64,000 bases of DNA, from assembly GCA_037178855.1 (NCBI GenBank), contig JASJZC010000004.1, positions 6,820,001 to 6,884,000 on the forward strand. Reading direction: 5' to 3'. Under the pieces are notes generated by a model that was not told the DNA's origin, did not search any database, and worked only from the letters and a program-made list of their open reading frames with translations. Positions 57,129-64,000 of this stretch are shown in pieces. Numbering within the stretch: position 1 is the first letter of the stretch; each line of letters opens with the position of its first letter. The position numbers were made by a program, and so were the translations under genes. The stretch is from Oscheius sp. JU75. Taxonomy: Eukaryota; Nematoda; Chromadorea; Rhabditida; Rhabditidae.

Positions 57129-58879
57129 TCAGGCATCAAAAGACTCAACGAAGTCTGTCACAGTTACCGGATAGTTTTTGAGTGCCCGCAGCTTGTATCT
57201 GGCCGTCTCTTTCATCCAGACAGTGCTTGGATGAGTCTTGGGCGGCTCTTCGTCGTCTTGCTGAAACATCAAGCGGTCGTCGATGAGCTGCTCGAGAATT
57301 TCTTCGATCTGAATAGGGTATAAACTTCCCTCCATGGAGCCCTTCGTACCTGCTTCAACGTCAGTTTCTGACACACTTCCTGGTTCCTTCTGAAGAAGTT
57401 TCCGTAGGCGAACTCTCTTCCAGGAAAAAGAAGGAAGGCCTGGAGGAATTTGGAGCGAGCCACTTGATATCTGGCTTCCTCTCTCTTTGGATCGACCAGC
57501 TGAAAGTCAAAGGTTTTCAGCTCTGTCATTGTCACTGTCACTTTGTATCTTCCTCTCTAACTCTCTGTCTCCTTTCTGTCTCTCTGTTTCACTATCTCAT
57601 ACCTGGTTTCCGGCAAACGCTGGTGATGGAGTACTAGACGTAGGCTTCTGAACCAGTGGCGAGAAAATTAGTCTCTTTGGGGGACCAGAACTTCCTGGAG
57701 TTCTAACCAAGGAACTGGGTCCGGGAGTAAATGGTGACTTGATGACCACCTTTCTCTCGAGATACTAAAAAATTGAGTGACCCTGAAAGTTGAACTCTTA
57801 CCTCTTGTTTAGCAATCGACTTCGATGGCAGCAAAGAAGTACGAGAGACAATTGTCGGAGTCTGTCTGGCCTTCACTGCTGCTCTCAAGCTCTGTCTCTT
57901 CTTGACCATTGTCACCATGGCGGCCATTTTGGACTCCATTCTAATCAGATTCCTAAACGAGATAGTTTCTGAGACGGTACGGTTGGTACACACTTTTCGA
58001 TTGGGATCAGACTGTTGATGCAGTTCTGACACTCGTACGTTGGCTTCATGGTAGAGGAAGGATGGGCCTGGAAATGGTTTTAAATAGATAGTTAGAGGGT
58101 GAGAGTCAGATAGTATGGGTCTACTGAGCCAACTGATCAAGTTCAGAAGATGTAAGTCAAGTGAGCGAGTCGAGAGTCTGTCTGCCAACTCCACTTTCAT
58201 AGCTCTTGCGCACCGGAACCCTCTGCCAGTCTCAAAATTTCTCGGCATGTTCGGTTTCATTTCGAAGCTCTTCCCATGAAAAAGACGATAAAGTAACTTA
58301 CCAGGGCATAGCACCTCGCCAGACAATTTCAGAATTTGTGCGCAAAACTTTAATTTTGCAATTTTGCACAAAGCTTCAATTATACATTTTTTAGCTTAGT
58401 GATGTTTTGCAGAGTTACATCTTTTGTTCTGCACTACAACTGTTAATCATCAAAAGTTGAAATATCAATATTTCGTTCCATAATACTGCTGCGAAGAAAC
58501 AAAAATGACGCTGGGGCTCTGCGTACTTGGAGACATACAGCTGTCTCTCGTCTAATTTTAAGCTGTCTAACAAGAGAAAAATGACAAAAACAACGTTAAA
58601 AACTACTTACGGCTTGCATTTTGGTCAGGGCTTGAGCCAGAGTTATTTTCGGCTGCTTCGGGAAAATCTTGGCCGGAGGCGTCTCTTTTTCCTGTGCTCC
58701 GTTTCCGAACAGCTTGCTCAGATCGATGGGTTCCGACTCTCGCACATCCATGGTAAATCCCACTCCCGAGTCATCTTCCTCCTTCTTGACTGAAAAATTC
58801 AAAAATTGAGACCGAAAAATTAAAAAAACAGACTTGTTGTAAAATCCCCGTCTCCGAAACACTGAGCACTGAAAAGCAT
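57129..58879 (-). CDS. unidentified protein with a C-x2-C motif and possible C-terminal winged helix
   Basis: About seven exons. Start 58879: MLFSAQCFGDGDFTT, then a 47-base intron and IKKEEDDSGVGFTMDVRESE and IDLSKLFGNG. Exon 3 (about 58070-57995): MKPTYECQNCINSLIPIEK, possibly zinc-binding but with only two Cys. Exon 4 gives a basic helix (MESKMAAMVTMVKKRQSLRA). Then comes a Ser/Pro/Thr-rich, phosphosite-like stretch (PLVQKPTSSTPSPAFAGNQ). The last two exons form a helical domain: EEARYQVARSKFLQAFLLF, QEVCQKLTLKQIEEILEQLI, DDRLMFQQDDEE and VWMKETARYKLRALKNYP, ending FVESFDA. The helix-turn-helix-strand rhythm suggests a winged helix, which is my inference. Phases agree where checked. I do not recognise the family; a nuclear cell-cycle or replication protein is possible but unsupported. 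Confidence 0.72.
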
Positions 58880-60580
58880 CGCGGTCGTGGAAAGAAAACA
58901 GGAAAATGTTACGCCATTAATCAGCGGTCGAAGAATTGGAGACGCGAAGATGGTCCGGTGAACGGCTACAGTATTACTAAGAGGTTCGTGCCAGGACCCA
59001 GAGCAGTCCGACCTTCATTTTTCCGGCCGACACCCGCCATTGTGCTTCTTCCTGGAAGCGGAAATCTGTAGAAGTGGCGGGAAAAGCAAGATGAAGTATC
59101 GATTGCCCTCTCCAGAATTCTTGTATCAGGGTGGTAGAACTCTCTTTTAAAAAAAAACTTCTGGAGGATAGAACAGAGAGTCAGGGCTGTGACTGACGCA
59201 AAAGCAGTGCAGGTGCAGGGAGAGAGGGCACAGAACCTCAACGACCCGACCTTTAATTTCATCAGCTGTAAAGTAGACACTCTCCTGTGTCTCTGTCTTT
59301 ATCCTTTCTGATCCTTACACTGTTCACACTGGGTATCGTATATATATATCCAGTTACTCTCTCTGTCTCTCTGTCTCTCTCACTTCCGGGCCTTGACTCT
59401 TGACTACCTCTGGTATCTTATACCGTCTCTGTCACTCTGTAACTGTCAACTTTCTGTCTTTTAGAATTAGTAGACCAATTGTATAGCTCCCTTTACTGAA
59501 ATATAGCTAAGATACCCGAAAAGTCCAGTCAGTAGGTGGACACAGTGACAGTGACGCAAAGCTGGCGCGCCACTTCACACCTTCATTTCAGGATAAAAAT
59601 GGGAGTGTACAGAGTTTTGATGTTCTAGAAACTTGTAGATCTTGATTAGGCTTCAACTTTGTAGAACGTCGGCAGGGTCAGAGTTCAGTCGTTGATCGAG
59701 AAAACTGACTCAGAACCTTGTGGTTGTCTACTACCTGACTGAATACCTCTGCTTGCCTCTCCAGCCTCACGGAACTCATGGCTGCCTGTCTAAAGATCTA
59801 AACAGTCTTGACTTCCATCTTTTGCCTCTCCTCCTAGCTTGACTTACCCCAGAGCACGTTGATTTCACCTTTACTGGGCAGAGAGACAAAGGGACATCCT
59901 TCTCCGAGTTGTCAGTCTCCTTGAGAGAATCTGAAAAAAACGTGAGATAGTTCGGGAGAATACAGGATGGAACTTCTTGTACCAGATTTACTCATAGACA
60001 GAGCTCGCGAGATCCTTTTTTCTGCGAATATTTGTTTGGAAGTCGCAATGTCGCACCCATACCATCTCATCTCCCACTTCAATGGACATGGGAGCTGCCA
60101 ACCTTACAGGGTTTCCGTTTTGATTAGAGATTCCAAAGAGATTCGCTCGTCACCAACATGTCCCTTCTGGTAGTCGAGCTGACCTCTTGTTCAGTTACCC
60201 TGATTTGAACTCTTTAGCTGCCTCTTGTCTCTCTGTCACTCTTACCACTCTTCTTTCCAAAAGAAAAGTTGTATTGGCACTTTCTCCTGATTCAAACCGG
60301 CCCTCTGGCCCAGCAATTTTACACTGCCACGAGACTATATGAGTAACAACTATTGTCCTTTTCCTAAAGGTCAAGAGACTAGGTCATAAGCATGCGATTC
60401 TTTTGAAGGAACACAAGGCTACTTTATTGCAATTAAAACCAACTCCAAGATCCTCCAAAATTTTGCTCCAAAAGAAAAGCACTTCCGTCTTGACCCCAGA
60501 AGCTGTTTGTTCTCTGAGCGAGACAGTTGTTTACTCTACAATCGATGACCCACGATAGCCAGTCGAGTTCTTGTAGGAAG
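58880..60580. other. 1.7-kb spacer upstream of CLU; possible minus-strand exons
   Basis: On the minus strand, 59932-59851 looks like an internal exon (acceptor TTTTTTCAG, DSLKETDNSEKDVPLS, donor GTAAGT), and about 59782-59735 (SSVRLERQAE, donor GTATTC) could follow it. Another open stretch near 60110-59985 includes SIEVGDEMVWVRHCDF, but its phase does not join the others without a stop. These may be 5' exons of the 57-59 kb gene or decayed coding remnants. CTCTGT tracts lie near 59355-59390. A minus-strand AATAAAG is near 60420. Confidence 0.35.
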
Positions 60581-63500
60581 ATGACGACTACGGGTGTCCA
60601 AGAGGAGCAGCAGCAGCCACTAGACGAGACCACGGAACCGGGAGTAGCCAACCAGCCGCCAGCCGAGCAGACGATCAAGCTCAAGGTCCAGTGCAGTCCT
60701 TCGGAAAACTTCGAACTCACAGTAGGCTCAACTTTTTTTTTTTGTTCAGCTGACAAAGAGACAGACAGAGAGTAATCATCCATTTTCCAGGTCAGCAATG
60801 CTGAGATCGTACAAGAGATCCATCAGATCCTCATGGAGAAGGAGTCAACCTGCCACAGGACCTGCTTCTCGCTGCACATTGCCGGGCAGCCGATTGATAC
60901 CTTCACGGAGCTACGAAATGTTCCAGGGCTCGGAGATGGAAGCACTCTTCATGTCGTCGAAGGTAATATCTCTTTTTTTTGTTTTGGAAATGTTCTCATC
61001 TTCCAGAACCATACACGGTCAGGGAAGCTCGCATCCATTTGCGTCACGTGCGTGAACTGCTTCGCGGACAGGATCTCGCCGACGGCTGCAACGGTATCGA
61101 CGGAGCCTCCGTGACGTTTCTCTCCACGATCAACATGCAAGAACAAACCAAGGCCAAGGAGACAAAACCATTCGAAGGTCTCCCACCCGATCACGTCTTG
61201 CCGGGAGTCAAGGAACGGAGCCTCAACCATATGCTTCCTTCCATAGCTGGCAGTCCCCAGGCAATTAGAAACCTCGGAATTTCGGCCTTCAATCCGCCAG
61301 TTGGACCGAGGAAACTGAGAGGTGATGTACTGTATCTGTATGTGGATACGGTAGAGAAACGGCGTCTGTATATCACCTGCTGCACCAAGGTTAGTACTTT
61401 CTCTATGCCTCTTTGTTTCTCTGTCGTCCCGTCTATCTATCTCTTTACCTCTCTCTTTTTTGTCTTTCTGGCTCTATGTCTCTCTCAAAACAAACTTCCA
61501 GGGTTTCTACATCAACGCCTCCACAGACGACCAATTTAACCCGGCTCTGAGCTCGTCGAACAAGTCCATCTACCACAGTCTCGTCGACCTCCTCATCTCC
61601 GCCAGTTCTGGCTTCAAGAAGGCCTACTCCGCCCTGATCAAAAAGCGCTTCGATCGACATGTGATGGAGAGACTCCCGACACCGTACCCGGTCTTCTCCT
61701 GGGTCACCTGTGACAAGTCTGCTGTTGAGGATTCCTTGAGAGCAGACGAGTTCACCCAGCCACATCGTGTTGGATTTGAAGGTAAGGTCTTTTGACGCCA
61801 AGCTTTGCGTCGATGACCTAGTGGCTAAGTAGCCTGCTTGATGAGCAGAAGGCTTCGGTCGCGAGTTCGATTCCTGAAGTGTAATTTGTTATAAAACATG
61901 GTTTTCAGACCATCTTCCTGGCCAAGTGAGAGACTGGAATGAGGAGCTTCAGGCCACCTACGAGCTGCCGCGAAACAGTTTGACCGAGCGCGTCGTGAGA
62001 GATCGCAGTGTCTTCAAGATCCACGGAGATTTCGTTGGTGCAGCCATCAAGGTATGGTTTTTGGTCATTGTGTGGTAAGACGGACAGTTTATAGGGTGCT
62101 TCAAATGTGATGGATGGAAATGTGATGGCCATAAATCCTGCTGATGATCCCAAAACCCACATGTACATCTGGAACAACATCTTCTTCAGTCTGGGATTCG
62201 ATGTTAAGGATCACTATGCTGTAAGTTCAGGAAATGGCAGAGGCCGAGAGGCAGAAAAACAGATAGACAGAGAGAACAGTGAACGTGGCAATGACAGAGA
62301 CCGACAGAGACAACCTGTCTTCAGGAGCTCGGAGGTGACGCTGCTGCTTTCGTAGCCGTCTCGGCAGACCTTCAAGGAGTCAAGGCCTACTCTGCTCTGG
62401 ATCTGCCCAAGCTCAGGACGCTCGGAATGGCCATCATCGATTACAAGGGCTACAGAGTCACGGCACAGAGCATCATCCCCGGAATCCTCGAGAGGGAACA
62501 GGAACAGTCCGTAGTCTACGGCTCAATCGACTTCGGAAAGACGGTCGTCTCGAACGAGACCTATCACGAAATCCTGGACGATGCTGCCAAAGCCCTCCGA
62601 ATCCTTCCACATGAAGTTCTGACCGGAGAGGGAGAGCAGGAGAAGAAGGTCAAGCTGTTTACGAGCTTCGAGACCAAAGGAATCGTCGGCAATGACAGTC
62701 GCTACTATGTGCTGGATCTGCTAAGGACCATGCCCCCGGACGTGCACTTCATCGAAGGAGCCAGAGTTTCTGAAGCCGCTACCCAGGCCGGATTCCCCCG
62801 TCCCTTCCCTCACAAACTGGCCTCGCTGAGACAAGAACTCATCGAGTTCTTCTATGAGTAAGTCTTTGTCATTTGACACAGAGACAGGAGTTAAGAGACA
62901 AAAGCAGAGAGACACTGAATAGTCTCACAATTTTCAGAGCTCGATGCATGAAGTTCATTCGCAGTGTGGCTGCCCAAGTCAGACAGAGCCTCCCTGAAGA
63001 TAAGGCCGAAGCCGAAGCCCTGGAGAAGGAAATGGGCAGAATCTTCCTCGAGCTCTCGGAGGGTCGCGAAGCCGGTTCCGAGGTGCCGATCCTAAAAGAA
63101 GCCCTAGCTAAGGCTGCTGCTGAGGTCAATTCCATGTCTGCTGACAGTCTGGACATTCGTTTCAATCCGGACTGCTACGCGCCAACAGTCCGTCACGCGC
63201 CGGAAGAGAATCTGGAGCAGCAGAGGGCTCTGGTGGCCGAAGCTGCCGAATTCATCTTGTCTAGTCAGCTGCCGACAGTCTACACGGAGCTCTTGGATGA
63301 AAGCGTGAAGCCGATTGATGGAGCCGGACTCGTGGAGCACATGCACTCCCGAGGAGTCAATGTTCGCTATCTGGGAGAGGTGGTCAAGAAGGTTAGTTCT
63401 CTCTGTCTCCATGTTTACCTGTCTCTCTGTGTCTCTGTCTAATTCAATCGCAAACTCTCCCTCTTTCAGTTCAAGGAGACCCAGTCCTACATCCGTCCTC

Positions 63501-64000
63501 TGGTCATGGTCGAGCTTGTCTCTCGCTGCATCAAACACGTCTTCCGTCCTCTGCTCTACTCCGTCCCACAGGAACAGCTAGCCGAAGCTGTTTCTCACCT
63601 CCTGAACAGTGTCTTCGGCCACGGACAGCAGGAGAACGGTATCGCTGCTAGTGAGACCAAGACCTCGAAGAAGGGTGGTAAGAAGACGAAAAAGTCTGCC
63701 TGTGAATGGGCCACTGTTAATGTCAAGAGCTTGTGGAAGTCCATAGCTGAGGAATCTGTCAAGTATTTCGGTCTGGATCTGGAGACAGAGTCTCTGGATG
63801 AGCTGGTCGCGCGTCACAGCTTCCAAAAGATCTCCCTTCTAAGACGCATCTGTCACATGATGGGAATCCAGCTCTTGAACAAGGAGTTCGTCTTTGATGT
63901 CAAGTCCAAGGCACCATTCAGTGAGAATGACATCTATGGACTCTTCCCGGTCACTAAACATCGCAATGTAAGTGACAGAGACAGAGATAAAGACTAACCT
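60581..64000 (+). CDS. clu-1: clustered mitochondria protein CLU/CLUH, 3' end beyond window
   Basis: Cytosolic RNA-binding protein that binds mRNAs for mitochondrial proteins and controls mitochondrial distribution. ATG 60581 ([12 protein letters not shown]) is four bases after CTTGTAG, a likely trans-splice site. The ubiquitin-like N-terminal domain contains [20 protein letters not shown] and [20 protein letters not shown]. The Clu domain contains [98 protein letters not shown] and [17 protein letters not shown]. The eIF3p135-like central region follows, with [34 protein letters not shown] and [18 protein letters not shown]. The window stops before the TPR repeats, right after [20 protein letters not shown] and a donor at 63969. 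Exon 1 ends at 60721 and exon 2 starts at 60791; the last complete exon is about 63470-63968. An intron near 61781-61908 holds a tRNA-like element; others hold CTCTGT tracts. Confidence 0.97.
61810..61880 (+). repeat. monomeric tRNA-like element
   Basis: GATGACCTAGTGGCTAAGTA (A box), anticodon-arm-like CTGCTTGATGAGCAG, and GCGAGTTCGATTCCTG (B box). A well-formed anticodon stem (CTGCT/AGCAG) is visible, but the acceptor stem does not close. It lies in a CLU intron, sense. Confidence 0.65.

Overview
This is nuclear DNA of a metazoan with compact, intron-rich genes, most likely a nematode of the rhabditid type. Evidence: many short introns ending in TTTTCAG or TTTCCAG; several start codons directly behind a splice-acceptor-like sequence, as expected for spliced-leader trans-splicing; a gene set matching nematode counterparts (engrailed/ceh-16, stim-1, affl-2-like AF4 protein, polk-1, umps-1, clu-1, an anoctamin, a C-type lectin, a signal-peptide/Lys-rich secreted protein). 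Nothing looks bacterial, viral or organellar. No species name can be given from sequence alone. All gene models were assembled by hand from exons, splice sites and reading phase.

Layout. 0.6-8.5 kb (minus): a long coiled-coil protein gene with a tRNA-Lys(CUU) in one intron. 9.3-10.4 kb (minus): a small Cys-rich zinc-ribbon-like protein. About 12.6-12.9 kb (minus): a short Met/Pro-rich ORF with a C-terminal Cys cluster. 13.8-16.7 kb (minus): bifunctional UMP synthase. 17.5-21.7 kb (minus): an acidic, then Q/N-rich low-complexity protein. 22.3-27.6 kb (plus): a single-exon bZIP factor followed by DNA polymerase kappa, possibly an operon. 29.7-30.8 kb (plus): a complete engrailed homeobox gene. 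31.4-32.4 kb (plus): a secreted basic protein. 33.3-35.9 kb (minus): NIFK-like nucleolar RRM protein. 36.3-41.6 kb (minus): STIM calcium sensor. 42.8-48.8 kb (plus): AF4/FMR2-family protein. 49.5-50.5 kb (minus): C-type lectin. 51.9-56.2 kb (minus): anoctamin. 57.1-58.9 kb (minus): unidentified protein. 60.6-64.0 kb (plus): clustered-mitochondria protein CLU/CLUH, cut by the window end.

The genes are functionally unrelated housekeeping and developmental genes. Introns and spacers carry most of the unusual content. There are at least four dispersed repeat families: (a) a tRNA-headed SINE with a shared body and a TTTACC-repeat tail; (b) elements built of two or three tandem tRNA-like units; (c) a fold-back MITE-like element beginning TTAAAGGGAC; (d) a short perfect-hairpin element with the arm CAATTAGTGTGC. 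In addition, degenerate CTCTGT/ACAGAG tracts fill introns and spacers of some blocks (9-16, 27-33, 49-64 kb) and are nearly absent from others (0-9, 33-49 kb). The best candidates for undescribed material are these repeat families and the two small Cys-rich proteins.
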